Shown here: one piece after another, positions 10,567 to 21,858 of the stretch
How positions within the stretch are numbered: position 1 is the first letter of the stretch
Layout of the letters: every line of letters starts with the position of its first letter
DNA from: Poecilobothrus nobilitatus
Taxonomy: Eukaryota; Arthropoda; Insecta; Diptera; Dolichopodidae
Direction of reading: 5' to 3'
NCBI GenBank assembly: GCA_947095535.1
Contig: OX352772.1
Coordinates: forward strand, 181,549,429-181,613,428
Length of the DNA: 64,000 nt
Notes under the pieces: model-generated
What the model was told of the DNA's origin: nothing
Seen by the model: only the letters and a program-made list of their open reading frames with translations
Databases searched by the model: none
Program-made: the position numbers and the translations under genes

Positions 10567-10613
10567 GTAATAGTTCAATGTTTCGTTAAGTAATTTATTA
10601 CAATGTAACATAT
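10567..10613. repeat. 47-bp direct repeat, left copy
   Basis: This 47-bp sequence (starts GTAATAGTTCAATG) recurs at 11877-11923 with two mismatches. The pair brackets the permuted LINE-B fragments. Confidence 0.85.
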
Positions 10614-10619
10614 GATCTA

Positions 10620-11516
10620 TATTAATACAATATGATAAGTAAATAAATACAATGAAGTAAATGATATATTTCTAACAGAAATAATCAGAAACGTAAATTT
10701 TGAAATGCAATTCTGGTGGTTAACAGTAAAAATAAATAATAATAATAAAACTATATGTGTCTCCTGTATATATATATCACCGAAATATCTTAATCCAAAC
10801 TCTAAGTTTTTTAAATTTAAGTCAAATTTTATGGAAGATTTTCAATCGCTAACAGTGAAAAGTTTAATTGTAGGTGATTTCAATATCAACTGGTTGGGCA
10901 ATGATCGGCCCCAAAAAATAATTAACGAAGTCATAATTGATAACACCTATAAACAAATAATTAATGAATACACAAGAATCCCAAATGAAACTAAAACATT
11001 GATTGATTATGTCCTAGTAAATAATTTATTTAAAGTTCAGGCCTTATGTGATAGAAAATTAAAAATAAGCGATCGCGAGACTATAGTAATTTGTATGCAT
11101 TTTTGATTTTAATTTGTATGCATGATTTTTAGCTTTAGGCAGCTTATTTGTAAATGTAACTAAATGACGACATACTATTATGACTGTAATACAAAAGTAA
11201 ACCTTTTTAGGTCTGCAAGAAATATTAAGCAGATTTGTAGTTGAAAGAAATCGTAAAGAAATAAATGGATATGGTAATTGATACAACAACCGTCTTAGAG
11301 AATTAAAAGATAAAACTAAACAATATGAAAAAGCTGTTCCAATAAATAATAATAATGAATTAAATGAAGTTTGTCTAAATTTTACTAGAGCGAAAGAAAG
11401 ACTAGGGCTAAAAGATCTGCAAGTGTACCATAATTCTAAGAGTGGTGAATGCCCAATCTATTAGAGAAAACTAAAATTACAAAAAAGCAAAATTAGCTAC
11501 TAGTAATCAAATCAAA
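10620..11516 (+). mobile_element. LINE-B fragment: C-terminal endonuclease and start of linker
   Basis: Bases 10650-11105 encode the C-terminal half of a jockey-like endonuclease: TICVSCIYISPKYLNPN, then SLIVGDFNINWLGND with the catalytic GDFN, then IINEYTRIPNETKTLIDYV and KLKISDRETI, where the usual SDH reads SDR. Bases 11220-11500 continue, frameshifted, into a basic linker (YNNRLRELKDK, NLNFTRAR-type). The N-terminal half of the same domain is not upstream but directly downstream at 11517-11757, so the fragment is circularly permuted. It differs from LINE-A in sequence but belongs to the same broad group. Confidence 0.75.
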
Positions 11517-11757
11517 GATGTGTGTACCTGAACTCACAAGGTGTTATAAATAATTTGTATGAATTAGAAACAAGTATATTTAGCGAAAACCTTGACATAA
11601 TTTGTCTCTCCGAAACACACTTGGTTGAAGATGAAGATCAGCACTTAGTAACATTCAACAAATATAACCACATAAGATGCAATTCAATATCAAGGCACGC
11701 GGGTGGAGGTTCAATGTATTTTAAAAAAAATATAGTTTTGAAATTGTTAAAATAAAA
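11517..11757 (+). mobile_element. LINE-B fragment: N-terminal endonuclease
   Basis: The ORF at 11522-11755 reads YLNSQGVINNLYELETSIFS, then NLDIICLSETHLVEDED with the catalytic Glu of the SETH motif, then SRHAGGGSMYFKKN. This is the beginning of an APE-like LINE endonuclease (LNxQGxxNKxxEL...SETWL...RxGGGxxxYx). It ends where the fragment at 10620 should begin, so N- and C-terminal halves are present once each in swapped order. Confidence 0.78.
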
Positions 11758-11876
11758 CAGACTATCTCGATTGAATTCATAAAATCAACTAACTTTATTT
11801 TTATTCTAACTTAATTAATACAGTAATAATGAAAGAGTGAGATAATTATATACAAAATATACAATATGTTAAATAT

Positions 11877-11923
11877 GTAATAGTTCAATGTTTCGTTAAG
11901 TAATTTATTATAATATAACATAT
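11877..11923. repeat. 47-bp direct repeat, right copy
   Basis: Right partner of the repeat at 10567-10613, two mismatches. It overlaps the end of a TGTTAA...ATAACA block (11745-11920) that could be a Copia 3' LTR in minus orientation; the block is unmatched elsewhere, so this is only a possibility. Confidence 0.8.
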
Positions 11924-11959
11924 CAGAATCAACAAAACATTCTATTTTTTTTAGTTTTC

Positions 11960-12960
11960 CTATAAGTAATACAATAATCAATTGTTTCTTTTAAATATCG
12001 AAGAATTCGTTTTGCTGCCACCCAATAGACTTTTCTTGGATTTATAACAAATCGACTAAAAAATTTTGTAGTAAACGATATATCTGGTCTAGCTGTGTTT
12101 GAAAGATAAACTAAAGTTCATGATAAGGTTTCGATTTCATATCTTCAATTTCAGCTTGAGTAATGGTTTCATGACATAATTTTGTTAAATATTGAATTGT
12201 ATCCATTGGTGTAGATACTCCATTAAATTCATTCATTCCTAATTTCTCTATAAGTTTTTTATTATATTGTTTTTGTTGTATTTTTATTTTTCCAGTAGGA
12301 TTCTTTCTGGTTAGATTAATGCCCAAAATGCTATTAATCATTCCTAAATCTTTCATTTCAAATTTGTTAGAAAGATTTTTCTTTATTTTATTCAGCAAGT
12401 CTAATTTATTTGATCCGAGTAACAAATTATCCACGTATACCAAAACAATTATTATATTATTATTTTCTTCTTTTGTGAAAAGGCATTGATGATCTGAGGT
12501 TTGTTTCATTCCTATTGAGAAGAGGTGTTCTTTGAGCTCCTTTTGCCACATGTGACCTGCTTAGTTCAAGCCATAAAGTGGTAGTAATAACTAAAAAAAA
12601 GGCAGAAAACCTTTTCAGGATGAATATGTTTTAAATATTGCGGTTGTTCCATATAAATTTCCTCTTCTAACTCGCCCTGCACATATGCTGTTATAAGATC
12701 CATTTGATGAAGATGCAGTTCTCTTTCTTCTGCAACTGCGGAAAATATTCGCAATGACTCATATCGAGCTACCGATGCATAAATTTCCTCATAATCCACT
12801 CCATATTCACAACCTCTGACAACCAAACGGGCTTTATATTTTTCTAAAGATCCATCCCTTTTATTTTTGATACAGAAAACCCATCTATTACTTAGGATAT
12901 TTTTATTATTCGGCCGATCAACTAATTTATATGTATTATTTTTGTATAGCTAATCCATTT
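11960..12960 (-). pseudogene. Copia 1 reverse transcriptase and start of RNase H
   Basis: ORF 12826-12566 gives the RT fingers and first catalytic Asp region (GVDYEEIYASVARYESLR, then LHLHQMDLITAYVQGELEE; MDLITAYV corresponds to the usual MDVKTAFL). ORF 12551-12111 gives MKQTSDHQCLFTKEENN, then IIVLVYVDNLLLGSNKLD, where the YVDD box reads YVDN, and KFEMKDLGMINSILGINLTR. The second Asp of the catalytic pair is therefore replaced by Asn, an inactivating change. Bases 12110-11960 hold a short out-of-frame start of RNase H (SNTARPDIS; RILRYLK). Confidence 0.85.
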
Positions 12961-13141
12961 CAGTTTTCATCGATTTCAGCGAATTTTTTTTTATTTTGTC
13001 CGTTAATGATTTCCTCAAAAGAAATAAAATTTTCAGAATTGGTTTTAATCATAATATTTACCTTGTCTTCTGCAAATTTTCTAGGTCTACCACAGCTGTT
13101 CTACCGATTTTTGGACGTCCACGCTTTCTTGGTGACCCTTG

Positions 13142-14454
13142 TTAGTTGTTCTCACTTTCTAATTCTTGAATTTTTGGACTTTCTGTGGGTTCTGCATCAT
13201 TTTCTTTATTTAAATTTAATTTTAAGTCATCATCATCAGTTCCATCTTTATTTTCGAATGAATTTTCTTGAGCACTGCCAAAATATTCCTTATCATCATC
13301 ATCATCTGTATCATCATAGTCTGTTTCTTCTAGGTTTAATAATTCTTCACTTTCTACAGTTTGTAGATTTGAAGTACCTGAAATTGACCAAATATAGGTA
13401 TTGGTGTCCGATAGTTCAATAACTTTCACATCTCTTTGTTTAATTATAGATCTTTTTCCATCCCATAATCGGTATCCTTTGAATTGATCTGAGTACTCAA
13501 CAAAAATATATTCTTGATCTCTTGGATTTAGTTTTGAACCACGATTTGTTACTTTTTCTAGTGCTATGCCCTTACTACCAAACTTTCTAAAATATTTCAC
13601 ATTTGGTTTTTGGTTGTTTCAAACTTCATACGGTGTCTTATTTTCTAATATCCTTACTGATGATCTGTTACGAATATATACTGTCGTATTATAGCTTCGG
13701 CCCATAAGGTTTTCGGCAAATTTAATTCAAGCAGTATGCACCTCGTCATGTCGAGTAAAGTTCGATTCGCTCTTTCAGCCACTCCATTCTGCTGTGGCGA
13801 ATATTCTATTGACAATTGCCTGCTTCTTAATACCTTCACTTTTCAAATATTCATTAAATTCTCTTGAAATATCCTCTTTGTCATTATCACTTCTGAAGCA
13901 TTTTATTTTTCTGTTTCACGTTCTTTTTGTTTATTTGAGAAAGTATACTGACATATATCTTGATTTCATCAATGAAAGAAACAAAATATTTAGCATCTTC
14001 AAGCGAAGTTGTCCTAATGTGTCTGAATTAATGTGTCTGAATTAATAACATCTAAAATATCGTATTCTCTTGTATTAAATGTCTTATACGACAATTCTGT
14101 TATTTTAGATTTTTGCAAACTAGATGTTGATTTAAATTCACAATCTAAACCTTTAACAAGGTCTTTTCTTTTTAACTTAATTAAATCGCCAACATTTAAA
14201 TGGCGGAACCTTTCATGCCAATGTATAAGATTGTTTGAATGAGTTTGCTTAGAAATATACGCAAATTCATTTTTAAAATTTATATAATACAAATTTTCAC
14301 ATTTTATTGCTCTTAAAATTTCAAAACCATTTTTATCTATTATTTTAGCATAATTTTCTGCAAAATTAATTTTTAAACCATAATTTGTAATTTTATGTAC
14401 CGATAATAAATTAAATAAATTATTTTGGTAAAACATTATGTAAAGTAATTTCAT
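13142..14454 (-). pseudogene. Copia 1 integrase and acidic linker
   Basis: ORF 14454-14014 holds the pre-integrase zinc region (LIHWHERFRHLNVGDLIKL and DLVKGLDCEF). The core is broken, but SIEYSPQQNGVAERANRTLL at 13830-13770 carries the conserved NGxAER with the catalytic Glu. ORF 13600-13142 gives the C-terminal part (NPRDQEYIFVEYSDQFKGYR, LWDGKRSIIKQRDVKVIE) followed by a low-complexity Asp/Glu-rich linker before RT, as is usual in Copia. Copy 2 preserves the core better. Confidence 0.82.
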
Positions 14455-14689
14455 TCGTATCAGATAATATTAATTTAACCTTGCCGCAACCATAAAATTT
14501 ATTTTTGTCATTTTCAGCTGTTTCATCATTTGATGACTATGAACTTTTTACCATTCGGTAAAAAGATTATAGTCATTACACATGTGACTACTTGCATCGC
14601 TCTCTAGGCACCAGTTACTGTTTCTTTGCTTTCCAGTTAGAACAATATCATTTCCTGATCCAGTTGCATTCATTGCCGTCTCCGCTAGT

Positions 14690-15395
14690 AAACCGTTATA
14701 TGACCACGTTTTCCACAAAAGTGACAGCGCCCATCATTTTTAGTTTCTTTACTTTGATTAAAACTTTTCCGAAAATTTTTCTTGTTAAAATTATTAAATT
14801 TTTTATATGATACAAACGCTTTGATGATGCTTCTGATAATTCATCATTTTGTTCAGCTATACGATTTTCCTCTTTAACAAGCTTTATCTTAAGTATGTTA
14901 ATATTAGGTAGATCGTCTCTACTTCCGATAGCTGTACTGAAGTTATCATATTGTGGAGGTAACGTATTCAAAAGCATAATTGATAGCAGCTCATCTGAAA
15001 GTTCAATTCCACTTGTTCTAATTGGTCGACTAAATCTTGGAATTCGCGTATATGTTCTTGCATAGTTTGTTCTTCTTTTTTTGCATTTGAAAAATTTGTG
15101 TTGTTTGTTTGTATTTTTTTGATGCATGTACCTTTTTTAAATCAGTCCAAGCTTCAAGTGATGTTTCTGGTTTCTTCAAGTAGCCCAATTGATTTTCTTT
15201 AACTCTCAAAATAATTGCGACTTTAGCATTTTTAATTTAATATACTGGCATTTTGGTGATATTTTCTGGTTTCGGTATATCTCCATTAACATATGCCAAC
15301 AGATCGTTACAGATTATAATATTTTTAATCTGAATGTGCCACGTTTTATAGTTAACATCATCCAATTTTTCGATATTAAAATTTCCGAAATTCAT
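14690..15395 (-). pseudogene. Copia 1 gag
   Basis: Starts at ATG 15395 with FGNFNIEKLDDVNYKTWHI and then WHIQIKNIIICNDLLAYV, the N-terminal signature of Copia gag. ORF 15127-14696 supplies the UBN2-type gag helix region (ELSDELLSIMLLNTLPPQYD; NINILKIKLVKEENRIAEQN). It ends in a nucleic-acid-binding knuckle CHFCGKRGH, whose last Cys is lost here but retained in copy 2 near 25270. One stop and a frameshift separate the N-terminal part from the rest. Gag packages element RNA in a cytoplasmic particle. Confidence 0.82.
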
Positions 15396-15479
15396 ATTTT
15401 GTATATATATTTTTATATATATTTGTACCTCAGAAATTTTATAAAATTTTTCTTTTTATATTTACTTTAAAGTAGGTAA

Positions 15480-15940
15480 CCTGCACTTTGGGATGGGAAA
15501 AAATAAAACCATATCGTACGACATGCTGACCTAAAGTTTGATTGATGGGTTTAATGTAGGTGATGCTTGGTTAGTAGGTCAAGAACTTGTTTTGATTGTT
15601 TTGGTTTTGGTTTCAATTTAGGTTGCATGTGTGGATGTTAACTTATAAATTGCAAATAGTTTTATAGTACGAAAAGAAGATTGTTGATATTGTGTAAGTT
15701 GTCAGACAGGGTTAATGAACTGAACAATTAATTTTATGTATTTGGTTACTATAAGCCAAAAATTTGTTTTGGTTGAGGTTTTAAGTTAGGTTGTATGTGT
15801 GGGTTGTTAACTTATAAGTTCCAAATGGTTGTATAATAGAAAGTCAAGTGTTAAGCAATTTAAAGTAGGTCGGCGCTTAATAAACAAAATTGTATACCTG
15901 GTTTAAATACTAGGCGCACATATAAAATTAGTAAGAAAAT
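15480..15940 (-). repeat. Upstream region of Copia 1, shared with copy 2 (possible 5' LTR/UTR)
   Basis: Closely matched at 26040-26521. It contains an internal duplication: the GGTTGTATGTGTGGGTT...AACTTATAAGTT motif appears near 15620 and again near 15790. The match to copy 2 ends at GTAAGAAAATT in both. The likely content is the 5' untranslated region and perhaps the LTR of the Copia element, but I see no matching 3' LTR, so this is unconfirmed. Confidence 0.55.
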
Positions 15941-17081
15941 TTGTGTTACAAGTGCAAAGGTTTCAACCACAAATCGGCGCACTGTACAAACAAAGAAACG
16001 TGTTTAAAGTGTCACCAAGAACATAAGATCAGTGAATGTAGTAAAGACTATATCAATAAATGTATTAATTGCATAAAATATAATGAAAAATTAAAATTAA
16101 ATGTGGATGTTAACAACAATACCTTTAGTATGCTGTGTCCTGCGTATCAACACAAATTGGATTTAAAAAAAAAAGCTATAGGATATTAGCAATTAAAGCA
16201 AATGGAAATGCTTGACATTAAAAATCAAGAAAAGAACCTTATTAATAAAAACAATTATCAGAAAAGTGGTACTACTGACATTAAAGTTGAGAATGATACC
16301 TCCAGCTTACCAGAATATACCACTAATAGCTATTATTCTTATGTAAAAGAAACTATAAATAGTAAATTTGAATATTACAGCACAAAAACTGACAAGGTTA
16401 AAATACACAAAACTGCAACAAATACAAAACCGAAAAATATATTAAGCTACATTCCCAAAATATGGACTATGAGAAGCTCAACATCCAAACATTATAATAA
16501 TATTAACAATACTAACAAAACTAACTTATAATAATGATAATAGTAACAACGACAAAAATAGTAACAGCAATAATAATAATTTCAGCAATAGCTGCCACAA
16601 TAATCAACTTATAATCTCTGAAAATCTTAACGATTTTAACATAAAAAATAGCAATAACAATAATGAAAATAATGATAGTAAAAATAATAAATTAAACAGT
16701 GAAAATAGTAACGGCAATAACAGTACTATTAGTAATAGTAGTCATAATAGTCAAATTCAAATAACACAAACTAGTGCAAATTCCAAATACGCAAACTGGA
16801 TTAAAGGAGACACAATAAACTTGGAAAATAATAACCAGAATCAGGAGAGTAAAAATAAATTCATTGATCATATGCTTCCTCCGATTGTTAGGATTACAAA
16901 AACAGCAGTTGAAAATGGTGATAGTATATATGTACTCTCAAGATTACGTGATCACAGAATATACAACAACGTGAGACTATATCTGTCATTTTTCCAAGAT
17001 CAAGATTATATATGTTATGTTGGTATAACAAACACAAATATTATAGTTCTTATCAATCAGGAAGGACTACCGACTCATTAG
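15941..17081 (+). pseudogene. LINE-A copy 2 ORF1: CCHC knuckles, Asn-rich linker, C-terminal domain
   Basis: Bases 15941-16189 encode zinc knuckles: CYKCKGFNHKSAHC, then CLKCHQEHKISEC, then CINC, as in jockey-type ORF1 RNA-binding proteins. This copy keeps a CLKC motif that copies 3 and 4 have lost. Bases 16202-16531 and, frameshifted, to 16800 encode a polar linker dominated by Asn (AAT/AAC codons). Bases 16821-17081 encode a compact domain (LPPIVRITKTAVENGDSIYV, then SRLRDHRIYNNVRLYLSFF) conserved in copies 3 and 4 and in the fragment beside the giant array. I do not recognise the fold of this last domain. Confidence 0.8.
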
Positions 17082-17289
17082 GAAGAATTACGTAAATTGT
17101 ACGATAAATATCATGCAAATATCGGAATCACAGTCAAAGGTGTTTCAAAAGATCTTAAAACATATAGAAGTCATATACATAATAAGTACAGAGAGCACTT
17201 GCAGAAAATAAGAGAGTCTTGGCAGAACTATATGATTGGTAGATGATGGAACTTACAAAAGATTTAAAGAATGATCATTTAAAAATTCT

Positions 17290-19660
17290 ATACGTAAATA
17301 TATGTGGTTTAACATAACAAATTCTGTGAATTAGAAGCAACTATTCAGGAAATTAACAATATGGGAGATAACAAAATATAGTCAAACTGAATGAAGTCTG
17401 GATATACGACAATGAAAAGGAATACTACAACTTATCAAATTACCAAGTTATTTTCAATTGCCGAAACAAAAACAGAGGGGGAGGTACAGCTATATATATA
17501 TAGAATGATATAAATTTGAATATAATTATGCAAGATGAATTATACAACTTTACCATTACTGAGTTACTAAATACAACACCAAAAATCAAAATTGGCACGT
17601 TCTACAAAGCACTAAACGAAAACGATAACCTTTTTATAAAACACATGGGAAAATAAGTAGAGCAATTGTTCAAATTAACAATTTTTAGAGACGTTAATAT
17701 TAACCTGTTTCAAAATAGTAATACAACTATAAAATGCATAGACATGCTATTAAGTTCAGGACATAATATTATAAATAAAACTGAAGGTACAAGAAAATCA
17801 TTAAATACAAATACTTTGATCAATAATATAATTTCCAATTGCAATGATAAGATAAATATTTCATATAAATTAGCAAACACTGACCTCTCTGATCACAAAA
17901 TAACTACTGCATACAATAAATCAGTTATGCTTATCAAACAATCAATGATAAAGATAACTAAAGCTAAAACAAATGCTACAACAAAATGCTCGAAATTGTA
18001 AGCTGTAAAATCCAAGAAAAAAATGTGGATGAAATTGAACACTTGCAAAAAATTTTACAAACAACTAAAGAAATAAGTACTAAAAGATTTACCATAAAAA
18101 CTAGAAACAATCAATGGATGTATACAACGATACTACACAATATGAAAATCAGAAGAAAACTTTATGATGCCTATAAAAAAGATAAAAATAATTTAGACAA
18201 AAAAATTAAATACATATGATCCAAAAAACAAACTGCCTACAAGAAGCTGGAAATGATTTAAGAAAAATCTGGAGGGTGATCAATAACACAATAAAAAATA
18301 ATAATAGTGTTGAAAGAGATAAAGTTATAAAAAGAATACAAAAGGATACAGGAGGTTATACTGAAAATGATAAGGAAATAGAAACAATCATAAATCAATT
18401 TTTTAATTAAATAGGGGAAAATATAATAAAGGAAAACAAAATGAAGAACATCAATACAACTACGATGAGGAATATAATGAACCATAAATCAATATTCTTG
18501 GACCTTGCAAATGAAAATGAGACATATAACATAATAATGGGACTAAATAAACATACAGCCGCCAGAATGGACAATATTACGGTTAAAAATTTACAAGCAA
18601 TGGTCCTTGTAATAAAAAGGCCATTAACAAATATGGTAAACAAAAGTATTTTGATGGGTGTATTTTCAAATTGCCTAAAAGATACTATAATAACACCGAT
18701 TTACAAAAGTGGTTCGAAAACTGATTGTGGAATTTTCAGACCAATATTATTACTTAATTCGATAAGTAAAATTTTTGAAAAATTAATAAATATAAGAATA
18801 AGAACCTTTATAAATAAAACTATTGGATTTGATAATGCTGATGACACTAAAATTGTTGCCAAAGCAAACATACTAAGGGAATTAGAAACTGTATTAAATA
18901 ATGACATAAAGGCTTACAGTAATTGGTTGAATGTTAATGAACTTATGAACACAAAAAAAACTAATTATATAATATTCAGATCTAGACTAAAAAGCTGTGA
19001 GAAAATTAACATAAAAGTTAACTTAGCAGAGCACAAAATATAAAATATTCGGGAGTCACAATTGACGAAACCCTTAAATGGGACAATCACGTCAAAAAAA
19101 TAAAAAACAGTATTCTCCCAATGATAATGGCAATAAAAAGATCAGGTTGTACAACTAAAAGGGTGGCTAAACTTATCTCTAATGGCTATATTTTATCAAA
19201 GATAAGATACAACATTACAAGTTGGACATTACAAGTTGGAGTCATTGTTCAAGTTTTCATCTAAAGCAAATAGGTACAATAATGAATAAAGCACTAAAAA
19301 TATTATTTAAGATGGATATGAGATGTTATATGTAGCATAAAAAAGTATATAAGGACACAGAGGAATTGAATATTAATCAGTTAATTTATTTCGAAAAATG
19401 TAAATGTATTTGTAAAATAGTGAACAAACAATTAAAATCAAATTGGATGCTAAATACACGAAAAGAAATCCACAACTATAACACAAACAATAGATTTAAA
19501 TTGAATAGGCACGTCCAATAGCTAAAACGTCCACTGAACATAAAAGTTTTAATAATAGTGCAATAAATTATATAAAAAATTACCTAAATACATTAAAGAT
19601 TGCAAAAACACAGATAAGTTTAAATCTTCACTAAAGAGGCACGTATGCAATATCAGAAAT
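17290..19660 (+). pseudogene. LINE-A copy 2 ORF2: endonuclease and core-deleted RT
   Basis: The endonuclease (17290-17990) is split into several frames; a DVNINLF segment stands where GDFN is expected, with an odd residue before the Asp. The linker occupies 17986-18410. RT ORF 18441-19043 (200 aa) contains the fingers (NIIMGLNKHTAARMDNITVK; DTIITPIYKSG; LLNSISKIFEKLIN) and then fuses TIGFDNADDTKIVAKA. In intact jockey/CR1 RTs about 110-120 residues, including the catalytic DxxKAFD and PQGS boxes, lie between GFR and YADD. The thumb and C-terminal end follow to 19660. It cannot have polymerase activity. Confidence 0.85.
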
Positions 19661-19984
19661 TAAAAATTAATTGTTTTTATTTTGTATTACTTAATTTGTT
19701 TGTTTTTTAGTATATATTATACATTTTATTTAACATGTAGATTTATTTTAATTTTACATGTATAGTTTTTTATATATAAAAACAAATTTTTTTGTGTTTT
19801 TTCTTTTCTTTTATTAAATTATTGTTATAGTTATAAAATAATATATTTAATTTCTTATACACAATGTAATATTGTCTGAAATTAAATTAAAATAAAACAA
19901 ATATATGTACTATTTTAAAACTACGAATATTAAAAAATTATGCTAGCTTAAAAAAAAAAATATGCTAACTTAAAAAAAAAAAAC

Positions 19985-20276
19985 AGATATTACCTCTAAT
20001 TCGCCAAATATATCCCAATCAAATCAAAGCATTTGAAAAAGTATATAATGATGTGAGGTCAGTCCCATATGACTATAAATTAATAGATCTTACTCAAGAC
20101 GTTAATGATATATTTCGACTAAGAAGTGATATATTTGGTCTGTGTTATTGTACGAGATATCAATTAGAACAATTTGCGGAGGAATATGAAACGTTTGAAG
20201 ACCAATCGACATATATTGCACCTATTAAAAACCTCTTAACCAAAATTACAGAAAGTTTTTTCTTTTATTTTATTTT
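19985..20276 (+). pseudogene. Polinton-like coding relic, second copy
   Basis: ORF 20053-20283 reads VPYDYKLIDLTQDVNDIFRL, then GLCYCTRYQLEQFAEEYETF, then DQSTYIAPIKNLLTKITES. It is a better-preserved version of the first block at 6180-6370. The following block with the RGGFLP tail is deleted, and the text passes into sequence that precedes the Gypsy fragment. I do not know its function. The Polinton assignment rests on its fusion to the GGFLP block in copy 1. Confidence 0.45.
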
Positions 20277-21858
20277 TGTATAGAATAAGAAAACAAAAAA
20301 AAATTTAATTATTTAGTTGCAACGTATGAAATTAAGGTATTCCAAATATGATTTAAAAGTAGTTTACATTACAGGTAAATACTTATATATTGCAGATTTG
20401 TTATCTAGATTTTATACTGAAAAATCGAAGAGGTGAAATTGAGGAATTAAATGAATTAGTTCACTCTCAAAATATTAGCAAGAGAAACAGAAATTGTTTA
20501 TACAAGAAACAGGTAAAGACTCTGCTTCAGCGTTACAGTGATTTATAATTACAGGTAAAAAATTTTAGTATAAAAATTTTTATTAGAATGGTAACAAATA
20601 AAAATAGTGTTGATTAAAAATTAAGATTTTATTTTAAAATTAAAAATTCTATTTAGATGAAGGTTAAATTTTTTTTTAATAAGAGTTAATAAGAGTTAAT
20701 AAGGTTAAATTTTTTTTAATAAGAGTTAGAGTTAATAATTGTGCCATAACATTTAAGAAATTTCATTTTATATAAATTACATGAATCCCATTTGGGAATA
20801 CAAAAGACAAAGTTAAGGGCACGTTCACTCGCTCGTTCATATTGGCCGTCATTAAATATTGATATAGAAAATTTGGTAACAAAGTGTCAAACTTGTCAGA
20901 AATATCGTAGTGCGAAAATTTATGAGCCAATGATATGACATGCAGTTCCATTGTTACTATTCTAAAAAATTGGAACTGATATTTTTGAATTTTCAAAAAT
21001 AATTATATTGTAGTGGTAGATTATAATTACAGGTAAAAAATTTTAGTATAAAAATTTTTATTAGAATGGTAACAAATAAAAATAGTGTTGATTAAAAATT
21101 AAGATTTTATTTTAAAATTAAAAATTCTATTTAGATGAAGGTTAAATTTTTTTTTAATAAGAGTTAATAAGAGTTAATAAGGTTAAATTTTTTTTAATAA
21201 GAGTTAGAGTTAATAATAAGAGTTAGAGTTTTTTTAATAAGAGTTAGAGTTAGTAGGTATATAAAGACAGATTTTTAATTAGCTAGGCAGATTATTATTC
21301 TAGCTAATTAAAAATAAAGCTGCTAATGAAGTTGTATCAAAGTTAAAAACTGCTTTTCAGTTCACGGTATCCCAAAAGAAATTGTAGCTGACAATATGCC
21401 ATTCAATTCGTTTAATTTCAAAATGTTTTGAACACATTGGATATTATATTTACAACATCAAGTCCTACATATGCTCAATATAATGGATTTTAGGAATATA
21501 GCTAAAAACTTATTAAAAAAAATTCCAAGATAGTAATACGGAATTATGGATTGCGTTACTAGAGTGTCGTAATACTCCTCTAAAAGAAATATCGATATCT
21601 CCGGTAGAATTGTTAATGAGCCGTTGGGTCATAAGGATGAGTCGTAATTCCAGGGAAAGCAATTTAGTTTACTCCACAAGTTGTTTCCAATATAGGTAAA
21701 AACATAAATATAAAAAAAGCATAGGCAAAAAACTTATTATGATGTGCTTAGTAAAAGTAGAGATAATTTTGTAAAGGATGAAAGAATTTGGTTTAAAGAT
21801 GCAAAGCACCGTTGTCTAAAAGGGTACATTGCAGAAGTTTGCTTCACACCAAGATATG
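20277..21858 (+). mobile_element. Ty3/Gypsy element fragment 2
   Basis: Second copy of the Gypsy fragment. RNase H starts at about 20319 (QRMKLRYSKYDLKVVYITGK), the integrase zinc domain is at about 20760-20930 (YWPSLNIDIENLVTKCQTCQ), the core segments are at 21340-21490, and the stretch missing from copy 1 (RNTPLKEISISPVELLMSR) is at about 21560-21625. The C-terminal piece at 21744-21858 ends after CFTPR, where it is joined to Copia copy 2. It is heavily frameshifted and carries a private internal duplication. Confidence 0.78.
20543..21260 (+). repeat. ~210-bp direct duplication inside Gypsy fragment 2
   Basis: The segment starting TTATAATTACAGG at 20543 is repeated from 21021 (offset 478 bp). 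Both contain nested AATAAGAGTTAATAAGAGTT runs that have expanded to different lengths. Copy 1 has a single version. Confidence 0.85.

Larger units (their letters stand above)
11924..15479 (-). mobile_element. Ty1/Copia element 1
   Basis: Minus-strand Copia retrotransposon with gag, protease/integrase and RT in canonical order from high to low coordinates. Gag starts with ATG at 15395. Pol reads through integrase (about 14454-13600), a variable acidic linker (13600-13142) and RT/RNase H (12960-11960). Numerous stops and frameshifts break it. A 461-bp upstream block (15480-15940) is shared with Copia copy 2. The order gag-PR-IN-RT distinguishes Copia from Gypsy and BEL. Confidence 0.85.
15941..19984 (+). 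mobile_element. LINE-A copy 2, 5'-truncated at the ORF1 zinc knuckles
   Basis: Begins abruptly in the ORF1 CCHC region next to the Copia upstream block and runs through the Asn-rich linker, ORF1 C-terminal domain, endonuclease, linker, RT remnant and 3' UTR to a poly-A run at about 19973-19984. The right flank is Polinton-like sequence, the same boundary as copy 1. It is the best reference in the window for the 3' end of LINE-A. All ORFs are disrupted. It shares with every other copy the deletion of the RT catalytic core. Confidence 0.88.
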
